Source: Crocosphaera sp.
GTDB lineage: Bacteria > Cyanobacteriota > Cyanobacteriia > Cyanobacteriales > Microcystaceae
Assembly (NCBI GenBank): GCA_030064935.1
Contig: JASJEA010000062.1
Span: forward strand, 1 to 38,939
Length of the DNA: 38,939 nucleotides
Reading direction: 5' to 3'
Shown: piece after piece, positions 8,530 through 16,963 of the stretch
Numbering within the stretch: the first letter of the stretch is position 1
How the letters are laid out: each line of letters begins with the position of its first letter
Notes under the pieces: generated by a model
What the model saw: the letters and a program-made list of their open reading frames with translations, nothing else
What the model was told of the DNA's origin: nothing
Databases searched by the model: none
Position numbers and translations under genes: made by a program

Positions 8530-8564
8530 CTTTTGCCTTTTGACTTTTGCCTTTTGCCTTTCGC
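8530..8564. repeat. Heptamer tandem repeat (STRR-like)
   Basis: Five consecutive 7-bp units based on CTTTTGC/CTTTTGA, the last degenerate (CTTTCGC), end where the second 95-bp block begins. Short tandemly repeated heptamers of this sort are well known in cyanobacterial intergenic DNA. Confidence 0.8.
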
Positions 8565-8793
8565 GTAGCGGTATAGTACGAGTCCCAAAATTAGTGCGAT
8601 CGCCTGATTTACTCTAGTGCTAGAGTTTTATATTGGAACAACCATGAGAGTTTTAACTGTTGCGCAATAGTACCAGTTCTCAAAATTAGTGAAATCACTT
8701 CATTTACTCTAGTGCTAGGGTTTTACCTTGAAACGACCATGAGGGTTTTAACTGTTGCGCAACAATAACAGTTTTAGGGAGGAGATATTTGTC
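8565..8793. repeat. 95-bp tandem repeat, second block
   Basis: This copies the first block at a fixed offset of 385 bp: units at 8565-8659 and 8660-8754, then the same tail to about 8793. The left end of its first unit is degenerate. Its palindrome is perfect here (ACTCTAG TG CTAGAGT, near 8609-8624). The stretch 8794-8891 after it is AT-rich with no gene. Confidence 0.85.
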
Positions 8794-8891
8794 GTATTTT
8801 AAATAAATAGTTGATAGAATCTTGATTTTTTTTATTTATATCAATCATGATACTGTTCTTTAATGATTGTTATAATAACCTATACCTTTTG

Positions 8892-8994
8892 TAACCTGAG
8901 TTCAATAGAAGGCAACTTATAGACAGTTGACTCTTTCTTAGAAGTCTTAAAATTTGATCTTTTGTTTAAAAATCATAACTCCGAACTCAGGTTA
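8892..8994. repeat. 103-bp inverted-repeat element beside the transglycosylase gene
   Basis: TAACCTGAGTTC (8892-8903) and its exact reverse complement (8983-8994) bound a 79-nt AT-rich core. The right arm ends 6 bp from the transglycosylase stop. It may act as a terminator or be a small non-autonomous element. A related string, ACCTGAGTTCGATG, occurs near 38852. Confidence 0.5.
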
Positions 8995-9000
8995 TATCAC

Positions 9001-11184
9001 TTATTGCTGAGAATACTGTTTTAATAATTGAGAAATTTCTGGATTATAAATCCGTAAATAATTCCAATAATTACCAAATACAGATTCCACATAGCCTTTT
9101 GTTTCTCGGAAAGGTATTTTTTCTACAAAAACATCAGGATCACTTACCCGATATCTTCTCACCCATTTAGATACATTTCCTGGACCTGCATTATAACTAG
9201 CGATCGCTAACAAAGAATTATTACTGTATGTATCATGGGTATAATTTAAGTACCAAGTACCTAAATTAACATTATCATTGGGATTAGTTAAAGAATAATC
9301 TTGTAGATTAATTTTATTAGCCACCCATTCTCCCGTTGCTGGCATAACCTGCATTAAACCCGTGGCACCCACAGGGGATTTAATTTCGGGTTCAAAACGG
9401 GATTCTTGACGCATTAAAGACGTTACTAATAAAGGATTTAATTGGCGTTGTTGTGACCAATCGATGATGGTACTGTAGAAAGGAAAAGGGAATAAAGCTT
9501 GCCAATATTTATCAGTTTTTCTCAATGCTTGCCATTCCTTTTCCTGTTCGGGATCATCCTTTTTTTGGAGTCCCCAAACCTGATTAATACCTTGAAGATT
9601 TTTGCCTTGAACTAACTTTAATAGGGCATCCGTAAATCCTTCCTTGACGGTTAATTCTTGGCGATCGCCTATCTCCCCTTGAAATAAGGTGATGGCATCC
9701 CCATCCTGTCCTAAACGATACAATTCTTGGAACATTTCCGAACCGGCAGGGGGCAAAGGACGAACCCCAGGTTTATCCACTTTGGGCATTACTTGACGGA
9801 CATTATTAAAATTACCTACATTCCAGCCTAAATGAACGGCGGATCGCCAGGCATAATAAGATTGAGGATGACGGGCTACAACGTGCTTGAATGCAGCTTC
9901 GGAGTCTTGTATCCGTCCTAGTTGTTGGGCCCATTTCCCCACCCAAAAGGCTGCTTTAGGAGCAATGGAACTCTCAACATTGTTGGTGGTAATAGGTTGA
10001 GCCCAGGTCCAAGCTTTGAGGGCATCACCTTGTTGGGCGGCCCTTTGAGCTACTTGCCAACGATATTCTGCGGTTGCATCGGCTTTGGGATAATCGGAGA
10101 GAAGAGTTTGACGAACTTCTGCTGCTTCGGCCTTTCGGTTTAACTTATCCAACAACTCAGCCTTATCAAGAAGGGCTTCTGGGGCTTGTTCAGGGAATCT
10201 TTGGATGATTTCGTTGAGATAACTAATAGCTGTTTGAGGAGGGGATAACTGTGCCAGTCGTTTCAAACCAGTCGCTGTTTCTGGGGCTTGTGGAAAGCCA
10301 AACATCAATGTTCTATAAGCAGCAATCACTTCATTTTTATTGTTGCCTTGGGGTTGTACCTGTTGTCCCCTGGCAATGCGGTAATAATTTTTTGGAGTTT
10401 TCGGTGCTTTTTTATAGGCCAACGCTGCTTTATAATACTGATTTACCGACCAATAACCATCGGCAATTATCTGCCAGTCTTCGGGGGTTAATTGTTGAGG
10501 ATACTCATTAACCAAGCGATCGCGCATCGCATTCGTTGATGGCTCGTTGGCCGCATATGTGGCTAAGGATAATAATAGTTTAGGTTGTTTGGGGTTTTCT
10601 TTTAATCGTTCCCGAATTACCTTTTGAATACTAGGGTGTTGAGGAAAGTTAGTAATGCCTTGATCCCAATATTGAGCATCATATTTTCCAAGTTGATAGA
10701 AGGCTTCAGCCGAAGCTAAGGAGTCAGGATGGGTTTCAATAAGTTTTTGCCAAGTTTGTTGGGCTAAGGCAGTTTCGTTAGTTAATTCGTAGCCCCTACC
10801 ACGTTTGAGGAGAATATAGGGAACTAAGGTGGGGTATTCTTTTTCTAACCCTTCTAGTTGCCGCAAAGCCGGACCACCTTCGTATTTTTTAAGGAGATCG
10901 TTGGCCAGTACGTAACGGGCGCGACTTCTTTCGAGGGAAAGAATTTCGGAGGAAGCAATTTCTTGTAATGTTTGTTGTCGTTGTTCGGCCGGAATTTCAG
11001 CTAAGGTTAAAACAACAGAAGGCTTGTTGATGTCTTCTTTGAGGGTTGTTTCGATTTGAGTTTGTTGTTTTTGTTCTAGCCATTCTACCACTCTAGGGGC
11101 AATAGTAACTGTAGCTATTGTACCCAGTAATAATACGCTAGAAACAAGAACAAGAGGACGTTTATCTTTAAGTGGCTTAAGCAT
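9001..11184 (-). CDS. Soluble lytic murein transglycosylase with TPR-like helical repeats
   Basis: The 727-residue protein starts with a membrane anchor or uncleaved signal (about residues 10-30). A long alpha-helical solenoid with TPR-like repeats follows (about residues 60-540), and the C-terminal SLT domain covers about 575-710. The catalytic glutamate is E594 in MRQESRFEPE, followed by SPVGATGLMQVMPATG and the SYNAGPGN motif, all diagnostic of Slt70-like enzymes that cut peptidoglycan glycan strands with 1,6-anhydro formation. The architecture resembles Slt70 of proteobacteria but with a longer solenoid. The ATG at 11182-11184 is used. No operon partner is obvious. Confidence 0.92.
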   Translation of the reverse strand: MLKPLKDKRPLVLVSSVLLLGTIATVTIAPRVVEWLEQKQQTQIETTLKEDINKPSVVLTLAEIPAEQRQQTLQEIASSEILSLERSRARYVLANDLLKKYEGGPALRQLEGLEKEYPTLVPYILLKRGRGYELTNETALAQQTWQKLIETHPDSLASAEAFYQLGKYDAQYWDQGITNFPQHPSIQKVIRERLKENPKQPKLLLSLATYAANEPSTNAMRDRLVNEYPQQLTPEDWQIIADGYWSVNQYYKAALAYKKAPKTPKNYYRIARGQQVQPQGNNKNEVIAAYRTLMFGFPQAPETATGLKRLAQLSPPQTAISYLNEIIQRFPEQAPEALLDKAELLDKLNRKAEAAEVRQTLLSDYPKADATAEYRWQVAQRAAQQGDALKAWTWAQPITTNNVESSIAPKAAFWVGKWAQQLGRIQDSEAAFKHVVARHPQSYYAWRSAVHLGWNVGNFNNVRQVMPKVDKPGVRPLPPAGSEMFQELYRLGQDGDAITLFQGEIGDRQELTVKEGFTDALLKLVQGKNLQGINQVWGLQKKDDPEQEKEWQALRKTDKYWQALFPFPFYSTIIDWSQQRQLNPLLVTSLMRQESRFEPEIKSPVGATGLMQVMPATGEWVANKINLQDYSLTNPNDNVNLGTWYLNYTHDTYSNNSLLAIASYNAGPGNVSKWVRRYRVSDPDVFVEKIPFRETKGYVESVFGNYWNYLRIYNPEISQLLKQYSQQ

Positions 11185-11238
11185 TCCATTCCCACACGCA
11201 ACGTTTTAAGGTTACATTATAGTTCAATTCATTCATTT

Positions 11239-11505
11239 TCAAGATTTCATTTCTGTGTTTTCCGATCTATCAAGGGTTGCATCAACACTGTTTAAAGACC
11301 AATAATATTCTGTGGGGATATGGGTTTGTTGACAAATGGCTTCGAGTTGTTTTTGTTGCGCCCTGGCCTTACGTAAGGTGACGATCAATTGTTGTACTTG
11401 TTGTTTTAAGTGGGGTTCTTCATAAGTCATAGCTAGGGTTTTACGCTCTAGCAATTGTAATAGTAATTCGTAATGAACAAGAGAGGGAAGAGGAAGGGGT
11501 TTCAT
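11239..11505 (-). CDS. Small conserved cyanobacterial protein, DUF5340-like
   Basis: From the ATG at 11503-11505 the product is 88 residues, starting MKPLPLPSLVHYELLLQLLERKTL. A longer frame from a TTG at 11565 adds a hydrophobic 20-residue leader I think is not translated. The sequence is mainly alpha-helical, with QQVQQLIVTLRKARAQQKQLEAICQ in the middle and IPTEYYWSL near the end. I recall this pattern in the cyanobacteria-specific DUF5340 group, function unknown. It lies 54 bp upstream of the transglycosylase gene on the same strand and may be co-transcribed with it. Confidence 0.65.
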   Translation of the reverse strand: MKPLPLPSLVHYELLLQLLERKTLAMTYEEPHLKQQVQQLIVTLRKARAQQKQLEAICQQTHIPTEYYWSLNSVDATLDRSENTEMKS

Positions 11506-11676
11506 CAGAATTATCAATGATAGGGTAATTAAAAGCTGAAATTTACTGCTGATCTCCACGTTCAACTATGACATACTCTGCAAGACGAAAAACTATGTCT
11601 AGTTTTATTTTTTAGAGAAAGCTTATGAGGTTATGATGCTCCAAAACCCTTAATTGTTCCGATTTTTAGGGTAATC

Positions 11677-11787
11677 TATACCATGTCCCATACTTGTGAG
11701 GTGAAAAATTTTTGAACTTTGGCAGTTCGGAGTTCGGAGTTCGCGAAGAAGACATCGGTTTACCTTATGAGAGTGAGAAACGCTATA
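11677..11787. mobile_element. MITE-like element, copy A
   Basis: On the minus strand this reads TATAGCGTTTCTCACT at one end and GGGACATGGTATA at the other, with a heptamer tract GTTCGGA (near 11723-11745) inside. It aligns end to end with the element at 27350-27454: shared left end, AT(A/G)AGGTA(A/G)AC box, central heptamers and CTCACAAGTA near the right end. The rest of the gene-free stretch 11506-11957 shows only the hairpin listed separately. Confidence 0.6.
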
Positions 11788-11887
11788 TATAGGGGAATGT
11801 GAGCATCTTGCTCACTATGCCAATAAGAGGGGAGATTGATTTTGTCTCATTTTTATTTGAATTAACTATAATGCAAGGAAAAATAGA

Positions 11888-11923
11888 AACTGTAGAAACA
11901 CTAGGGAAAATGTCTCTACAGTT
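11888..11923 (-). terminator. Hairpin downstream of the fasciclin gene
   Basis: AACTGTAGA (11888-11896) pairs with TCTACAGTT (11915-11923) around an 18-nt loop, 35 nt past the fasciclin stop. No clear T-run follows on the minus strand, so this is only a plausible terminator. Confidence 0.4.
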
Positions 11924-11957
11924 GCGAATTAGTTGAAGGAGTAAATGATGGTCGCGT

Positions 11958-12530
11958 TTATTTTTTAGGGGGTAACATAACTGTGTCGATGACGTGAATA
12001 ATGCCATTACTGGCTTTGATATCAGCTTTTATCACCACGGCTTCGTTGACTTTAACAGCTTCTCCTAACTTAATTTTAACGGGACTACCCTCAACGGTTT
12101 TAACTTCACCGCTTTCTAGATCACTAGATTCCACTACACCAGAAACAACATGATAGGTCAAAATTGCAATCAATTGGTCTTTATTTTCTGGTTTGAGTAA
12201 TTCATTGAGGGTATCTTCTCCAAGGGCAGCAAAGGCTTTATCTGTAGGAGCGAATACGGTAAATTTACCATCTCCAGATAAGGTTTCTACTAAGCCAGCA
12301 GCTTTTACGGCTGCGACCAAAGTATTGAACTCTCCAGCCCCCATGGCTGTTTCTACAAGGTTCATCTTTTCTTGGCTGGATTCCATGACTTCGGTTTCCA
12401 TGTGTTTGTCTGACATTTCTGTGTGTCCGTCAGCTATGGCCGGAGAAAGGGAACAAAAGGTTGCCATTAACAATCCTGTTAATAAAGAGGTGCTTTTTAA
12501 GGCTTTGGTTAAAGTGAATTGCTTAATCAT
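11958..12530 (-). CDS. Secreted fasciclin (FAS1) domain protein
   Basis: The 190-residue protein has a clear signal peptide (positive start, hydrophobic core, probable cleavage near SPAIADG, about residue 34), then a short acidic, Met-rich linker and a single FAS1 domain (about residues 56-187). The FAS1 H1 box is [14 protein letters not shown], the H2 region is [13 protein letters not shown], and the central TYHVV segment is present. FAS1 proteins act in adhesion or matrix binding at the cell surface; no specific partner can be told. The ATG at 12528-12530 is used. It is a single gene with a hairpin after it. Confidence 0.9.
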   Translation of the reverse strand: MIKQFTLTKALKSTSLLTGLLMATFCSLSPAIADGHTEMSDKHMETEVMESSQEKMNLVETAMGAGEFNTLVAAVKAAGLVETLSGDGKFTVFAPTDKAFAALGEDTLNELLKPENKDQLIAILTYHVVSGVVESSDLESGEVKTVEGSPVKIKLGEAVKVNEAVVIKADIKASNGIIHVIDTVMLPPKK

Positions 12531-12685
12531 TGTTTTCTCTATTGCGATGACAATTGACTGAATTGTTGTCCACGTTTACATATCTTAACAATAAAAAGTT
12601 AAGATTTCGTACATTCCCTTGACAAAAGTTCAGAACATTAAGCTTTTATTAGTACATATATACTGGTTTATGAGCAAAAAAATAC

Positions 12686-12709
12686 AAACCTATTGATGCC
12701 AATAGGTTT
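12686..12709. terminator. Bidirectional intrinsic terminator
   Basis: AAACCTATTG (12686-12695) pairs with CAATAGGTTT (12700-12709) around a 4-nt loop. T-runs follow on the plus strand (to 12713) and, after a few bases, on the minus strand (A-run at 12676-12682). It ends the cobK/DUF2470 unit, whose last stop is at 12754. Confidence 0.85.
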
Positions 12710-12753
12710 TTTTCTAGGGATTCATCATTATTAATCCCCAATAGTTAAGAAGA

Positions 12754-13038
12754 CTAATTATGAGAAATTCGGGCTTGTTTTACCATATCAATTAAAGTGT
12801 GATGAGCATCTTCTGAATCTTTTAAAGTATGAGCGAATGGGACACGAATTGGCTTAGTTTCTCCGTTGATTACAACAGATAAATTCATGCCTTGGGGATC
12901 GATAGATTCCATTTGAGCGGTTTCTGTTTCTGGAAGATTACCAAATACTTTAGCGTATAAAACAATAGCGTTTTGGTGATCTTTGTTCATATGTTGACAA
13001 ATGCGATCGCTCACAGCAGGGGTAATAGGATCAGACAT
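12754..13038 (-). CDS. DUF2470 domain protein
   Basis: The 94-residue protein consists of a DUF2470 domain. ICQHMNKDHQNAIVLYAKVFG contains the HMN-x-DH pattern also found at the C-terminus of pyridoxamine-phosphate-oxidase-like heme-utilisation (HugZ-type) and chloroplast proteins, followed by MESIDPQGMNLSV and a C-terminal DMVKQAR helix. In that family the domain is linked to heme or tetrapyrrole handling; for the stand-alone form the role is not established. It starts 4 bp after the cobK stop, so the two are almost certainly co-transcribed, which also points to tetrapyrroles. Confidence 0.85.
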   Translation of the reverse strand: MSDPITPAVSDRICQHMNKDHQNAIVLYAKVFGNLPETETAQMESIDPQGMNLSVVINGETKPIRVPFAHTLKDSEDAHHTLIDMVKQARISHN

Positions 13039-13042
13039 AAGT

Positions 13043-13816
13043 TTAAGCTTGAAAACATTGATGACAAAATTTAATAATATCAGATAAATGCTCTGTCTGT
13101 TGTGGGTAATTCAAGGAGGTTCTTTTGATTGTAATCAAAGGAATCTCTAAAGCATTAGCTACTTGACGTTTTATGTTTTCTCCTCCTTGTTTTCCTGATG
13201 CTTTGGTTACGACTAAATTAATTTTCCACTGTTGCCATAATGCTTTTTCTAATTCTAAGGTAATGGGAGGACGCAACAAAATTAATTTATCCTCAGAAAA
13301 TCCTGCTTTTAAAGCTATTTCTAGGGACTCTAACTTAGGCAGAATACGAGCATATAAGACAGATTGCTGATGCCATAATTTGAACTTAGACAAAGCTCGA
13401 CATCCTACTGTTAATAAAACTCGCTGATTTCTTAAATAATTTCCTGTTATTAACTCATCGAAACTATCTAGATAAATTGTTTGAGGGTTATGGTTTAAAC
13501 TCGGTCTTTCATAACGCAAATAAGGAATCGATAAAGACTGAGCCACATTCATCACTTGCTGAGATATGGTGAGGGCAAAAGGATGAGAAGCATCAATAAT
13601 ACCGTTAATGGTTTCTCGAATACAGAACTGCCGAATGGCAACAGTATCTAATTTACCTACTCTAACCCTAATCTTAGAATGATGTGGATAAAGAGACTTG
13701 GCTGTAGGAGTTGTCACAGTAACAACGCAGGGAAAGTTATGAGAAGCGATCGCCTCGACGATCATAGCACTATCTCCTGTTCCACCGATTAACCAAAGTT
13801 TAGTTGTTTTGTCCAC
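13043..13816 (-). CDS. cobK: Precorrin-6A / cobalt-precorrin-6A reductase
   Basis: CobK/CbiJ reduces a double bond of (cobalt-)precorrin-6A using a nicotinamide cofactor in cobalamin synthesis. The 257-residue protein has the family start LWLIGGTGDSAMI, a HPFA segment in INGIIDASHPFALTISQQV, YLRYERPS, LLTVGCRALSKF and the C-terminal VVTKASGKQGGENIKRQVA. The start codon is GTG at 13814-13816, 7 bp after the stop of the small membrane protein gene. It lies between that gene and the DUF2470 gene in a tight three-gene unit. No other cobalamin genes are nearby, and no cobalamin riboswitch is seen upstream. Confidence 0.92.
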   Translation of the reverse strand: MDKTTKLWLIGGTGDSAMIVEAIASHNFPCVVTVTTPTAKSLYPHHSKIRVRVGKLDTVAIRQFCIRETINGIIDASHPFALTISQQVMNVAQSLSIPYLRYERPSLNHNPQTIYLDSFDELITGNYLRNQRVLLTVGCRALSKFKLWHQQSVLYARILPKLESLEIALKAGFSEDKLILLRPPITLELEKALWQQWKINLVVTKASGKQGGENIKRQVANALEIPLITIKRTSLNYPQQTEHLSDIIKFCHQCFQA

Positions 13817-13823
13817 CGAAGGT

Positions 13824-14024
13824 TTAATACTTTCGTCCTTTCAAGGCTTTAGTAAAGTTTTGACGATAAGAGGTATTAACACTTAGTAACACAGGCCACA
13901 AAAGGGCCAACATCAATTTAGTCGGTAACTGACGATTAAAATTGGTCAAATTATAACCTGAGATAAATTTCCAAATTCCCAAGAGGTAAATTCCTAGAAA
14001 AATGAGACCAATTAAGTTAGTCAT
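13824..14024 (-). CDS. Small membrane protein upstream of cobK
   Basis: The 66-residue protein has two hydrophobic segments (about residues 3-22 and 36-50) joined by a short polar loop. I do not recognise a family. The ATG at 14022-14024 has a good AGGA ribosome site, and the 7-bp gap to cobK supports a real, co-transcribed gene. A cobalamin link is inferred only from position. Confidence 0.65.
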   Translation of the reverse strand: MTNLIGLIFLGIYLLGIWKFISGYNLTNFNRQLPTKLMLALLWPVLLSVNTSYRQNFTKALKGRKY

Positions 14025-14140
14025 ATTTAATCCTCATAATGTTAGTTGGCAATATCTACCTCCAATTTTAATCCATCTTCTTGTTTTTCGCTTCTCAGGA
14101 GGTAGAATTTCTTGGGTTAGGGTTCAACAGTCGTTCAATC

Positions 14141-15079
14141 CTACTTTTGTCTTTCTCTAATGATTATATCTTCTGCCCATTTAGGCTCTTTTGTAAAGAT
14201 TATATCAATTATTAAATCAGGGTACTTTTGATAGATGACTCTGCTGACTTCCTCTCTAATATCATCTAATGCTTCAATGCTGCTTAAAGTAAATTCTTGA
14301 GGTAATAGCCAATAAATACTAATAAATATAGTATTTCCTATTTGTGTCATTCTTAACCAATGCTTTTCTAGGGCAAAAGATTGGGCTGTTTTTTCAAATA
14401 ATTGGGTTATTTCTTGTTGAATATTCGCACTGGGAGAAGCTAATAGTAGCTGTTTTAAACTATCAATAATAATTTTAACTGGCACAGGGAGGGTAATTAA
14501 GACTAAAAGAATAACTAAAGTAGAATCAGCATAAGGAATAAACCAAGATAAAGAACTATCTCTTATAAACATAATAACAAAGAAAGCTACCCCAACACAT
14601 AAACTAATCAATCCGTTAATCAACCAGTTTTTAGCATCAACTTCTATCATCAGTGAGCGGGTTTTTTGAGCAATTTTTTTTTGAATTAATGCAGTTATTA
14701 AACACCCAGCAGCAGCAATTAAGGCATAAATTACAGCTAAATTAGCATTGAGGTTTCTACCACCGTGTAAAATAGCACTAATGGCAGAGGTTAAAGCAAA
14801 TAATGATAAGAGAAAAATCAATAGTCCTTTAAAAAGATTAACTAAGGGAATAAAACTTAGATAACCAAAGTTAAAATATTTATTCTCTGGTTGTTTTTGT
14901 AACCAAGCTACCCCAAGGGTAATCAAGGCCATAATAAAACTAACAACATTAAAAAAACCATCTAACAAAATGGCTTCTGATTGAATCAAGATACCAAAAC
15001 TGATGCCTAAAACTGACATGAATAGAGTTACAAATATTGATAAATTAAGCCCAAAGTTCTCTATTTTTCTGCTGTTCAT
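14141..15079 (-). CDS. Cation diffusion facilitator family transporter
   Basis: The 312-residue protein has six predicted membrane helices and a C-terminal cytoplasmic domain, the normal CDF layout for divalent metal/proton antiport. The family-like segment SEAILLDGFFNVVSFIMALIT lies in helix 2. The canonical DxxxD pair is D40 and N44 here, and the helix 5 region (EVDAKNWLINGLISL) lacks the usual HxxxD spacing. The metal site therefore differs from zinc exporters such as YiiP, and the substrate cannot be predicted. The ATG at 15077-15079 is used. It follows the PfkB-type kinase gene on the same strand after 58 bp. Confidence 0.8.
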   Translation of the reverse strand: MNSRKIENFGLNLSIFVTLFMSVLGISFGILIQSEAILLDGFFNVVSFIMALITLGVAWLQKQPENKYFNFGYLSFIPLVNLFKGLLIFLLSLFALTSAISAILHGGRNLNANLAVIYALIAAAGCLITALIQKKIAQKTRSLMIEVDAKNWLINGLISLCVGVAFFVIMFIRDSSLSWFIPYADSTLVILLVLITLPVPVKIIIDSLKQLLLASPSANIQQEITQLFEKTAQSFALEKHWLRMTQIGNTIFISIYWLLPQEFTLSSIEALDDIREEVSRVIYQKYPDLIIDIIFTKEPKWAEDIIIRERQK

Positions 15080-15137
15080 TTTTCTTGAATTTTACAATAC
15101 TCAGACTTAAAATTAAAGTTAGGGAAAAGAGAAAATT

Positions 15138-16082
15138 TTAGGAAAACAAAAAAAGAGATCCTAACCAATTTTGTTTTTCATTAAAAAAAAATCCAGTTTC
15201 TTGCTGTCTTTTTTGGCTTTCATTAACTATTACATTATCCATCCATTTTCGAGTTCCAAATGATTGACAAGCAACCTCAGCTACTTCTGATGCTTTTGCC
15301 AGAGAATCAATAAAATTATGTCTCAAAATAAAATGACAAAAAGACCCATGAAAAATATCACCAGCACCCAAGGTATCAACAGCATTAATCTCAGAAATTT
15401 CTATACTACCGAACTTTTCTTCTGTCCAATATTTAATAGGATTTTCTCCATAAGTAATGGCAATGTTAGGAATATCAAATTGCTTGAGATAGTTGAAAAC
15501 ATCGTTACTATCATAACAATTCGGAGGATAGAAATTGGCAGAACAAATAACATAGTCAACATAGGGTAAAACTTTTTCAAATCCAGGTTTCCAACTCCCC
15601 CCATCAACAACAACAGGAATACCTCTAGCTTGGGCTTCTTGGGCAATTATTGCACTGACCCCCATCTGATGTCCATCAATTAAAATGATATCCATATCCT
15701 GTAAAATTTCTAAGGATAATTTACCAGCTTTAGCCTGAGATTTAGTGGTATTAATGGAAATAACTGCCCTTTCTCCTGTCAGTTTGTTAACAATAATTGA
15801 AGAGGTAGGAGGAGGATCTTGATGATAAGGAGAAAGATCAAAAACACTCAAAGAACAATCTTCTAATTCTGCACAAATAAGTTGACTAATGGGATGATTG
15901 CCAATCATACTTAAAAGAGTGCCTTGATGCCCAAAATGCTGAAAGGTAATGGCTGCATTCGTCGCCGGGCCCCCTGCGGCAATGGTTTGATCAAGTGCGA
16001 CAAGTTTTTCATTAGAATGGGGAAAGTGATCAGCAAGATAAATGATATCGAGAGTCGTTAAACCGACAAATAATCCATTCAT
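15138..16082 (-). CDS. PfkB/ribokinase-family sugar kinase
   Basis: The 314-residue protein has both PfkB signatures: the N-terminal glycine-rich AAGGPATNAAI with the preceding GLTTLDIIY, and the C-terminal VDTLGAGDIFHGSF, where D242 is the expected catalytic base. Family members phosphorylate sugars or nucleosides (ribose, fructose, adenosine); the substrate is not evident. Its ATG (16080-16082) lies only 14 bp from the divergent rsmI start, so promoters for one or both genes must lie within coding sequence. The cation transporter gene lies 58 bp downstream on the same strand. Confidence 0.88.
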   Translation of the reverse strand: MNGLFVGLTTLDIIYLADHFPHSNEKLVALDQTIAAGGPATNAAITFQHFGHQGTLLSMIGNHPISQLICAELEDCSLSVFDLSPYHQDPPPTSSIIVNKLTGERAVISINTTKSQAKAGKLSLEILQDMDIILIDGHQMGVSAIIAQEAQARGIPVVVDGGSWKPGFEKVLPYVDYVICSANFYPPNCYDSNDVFNYLKQFDIPNIAITYGENPIKYWTEEKFGSIEISEINAVDTLGAGDIFHGSFCHFILRHNFIDSLAKASEVAEVACQSFGTRKWMDNVIVNESQKRQQETGFFFNEKQNWLGSLFLFS

Positions 16083-16096
16083 GACTAATAATTATA

Positions 16097-16948
16097 ATGA
16101 ACAACGAAAGTTTACAGCAGGGAACACTTTACATTGTAGGAACGCCCATCGGAAACTTAGAAGATATTACCCTTCGAGCACTCCGAATTTTAAAATCAGT
16201 TAATCTTATCGCCGCAGAAGATACCCGTCATACTGCTAAACTTTTGCATCATTTTCAGATCACTACGCCTCAGATTAGCTACCACCACCATAATCGCACA
16301 GCTCGTCAAACTGAATTGTTAAACTATCTTGAAGAAAGACAAAGCATTGCGTTAGTAACAGATGCGGGAATGCCTGGTATTTCTGATCCCGGATATGATT
16401 TAATTAATGCTTGTATTATAGCAAGTATTCCTGTCATTCCCGTTCCTGGCCCAACTGCTGCCATTACTGCCCTTTCTGTTTCTGGTTTGCCTACGGATCG
16501 CTTTATTTTTGAGGGTTTTTTACCCCTCAAACAAAAAGATAGAAGCGAACGTTTAAATCAATTAATGATAGAAACTCGCACTATTATTATCTACGAATCT
16601 CCCCATCGTTTATTAAAAACTTTATCAGATTTTCAGGAAATTTTTGGTGATAATCATCAAATTACAGTAGGAAGAGAATTAACTAAAAGATATGAGCAAT
16701 TGTGGAGAGGAAACCTAAAAGATGCTATATCATACTATCATAATTCTCAACAGATTAAAGGTGAATTTACCTTAATTATTGCAGGTTGCTCTCAAAGTCA
16801 TTTTCTTGAGTTAACTACGGAACAATTGAAGACAGAATTAAGACAATTATTAGATAAAGGAATGACGCGCTCACAAGCGAGTCGTCAGTTGGCAAAGGTT
16901 ACAAACTTTTCCCGTCGTCAAATTTATGATTTATCTTTAGATAATTAA
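16097..16948 (+). CDS. rsmI: 16S rRNA (cytidine1402-2'-O)-methyltransferase RsmI
   Basis: RsmI 2'-O-methylates C1402 in the decoding centre of 16S rRNA using S-adenosylmethionine. The 283-residue protein has the tetrapyrrole-methylase fold with diagnostic TLYIVGTPIGNLEDITLRA, LIAAEDTRHTAKLL, DAGMPGISDPGYDL and PVPGPTAAITALSVSGLPTDRF. Full length relative to the family, including the small C-terminal helical part ending MTRSQASRQLAKVTNFSRRQIY. It is divergent from the PfkB-type kinase with a 14-bp gap, and its stop is 15 bp before the TAXI lipoprotein start, so those two are probably co-transcribed. Confidence 0.96.
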   Translation: MNNESLQQGTLYIVGTPIGNLEDITLRALRILKSVNLIAAEDTRHTAKLLHHFQITTPQISYHHHNRTARQTELLNYLEERQSIALVTDAGMPGISDPGYDLINACIIASIPVIPVPGPTAAITALSVSGLPTDRFIFEGFLPLKQKDRSERLNQLMIETRTIIIYESPHRLLKTLSDFQEIFGDNHQITVGRELTKRYEQLWRGNLKDAISYYHNSQQIKGEFTLIIAGCSQSHFLELTTEQLKTELRQLLDKGMTRSQASRQLAKVTNFSRRQIYDLSLDN

Positions 16949-16963
16949 GTAAGCAAAATTAAG

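Noticed and set aside
8180-8793. CRISPR array
   Set aside because: Repeats are 95 bp and adjoin directly; there are no short repeats with unique spacers and no cas genes.
12193-12561. 122-codon plus-strand frame opposite the fasciclin gene
   Set aside because: Shadow of a well-supported gene with signal peptide and FAS1 motifs on the other strand.
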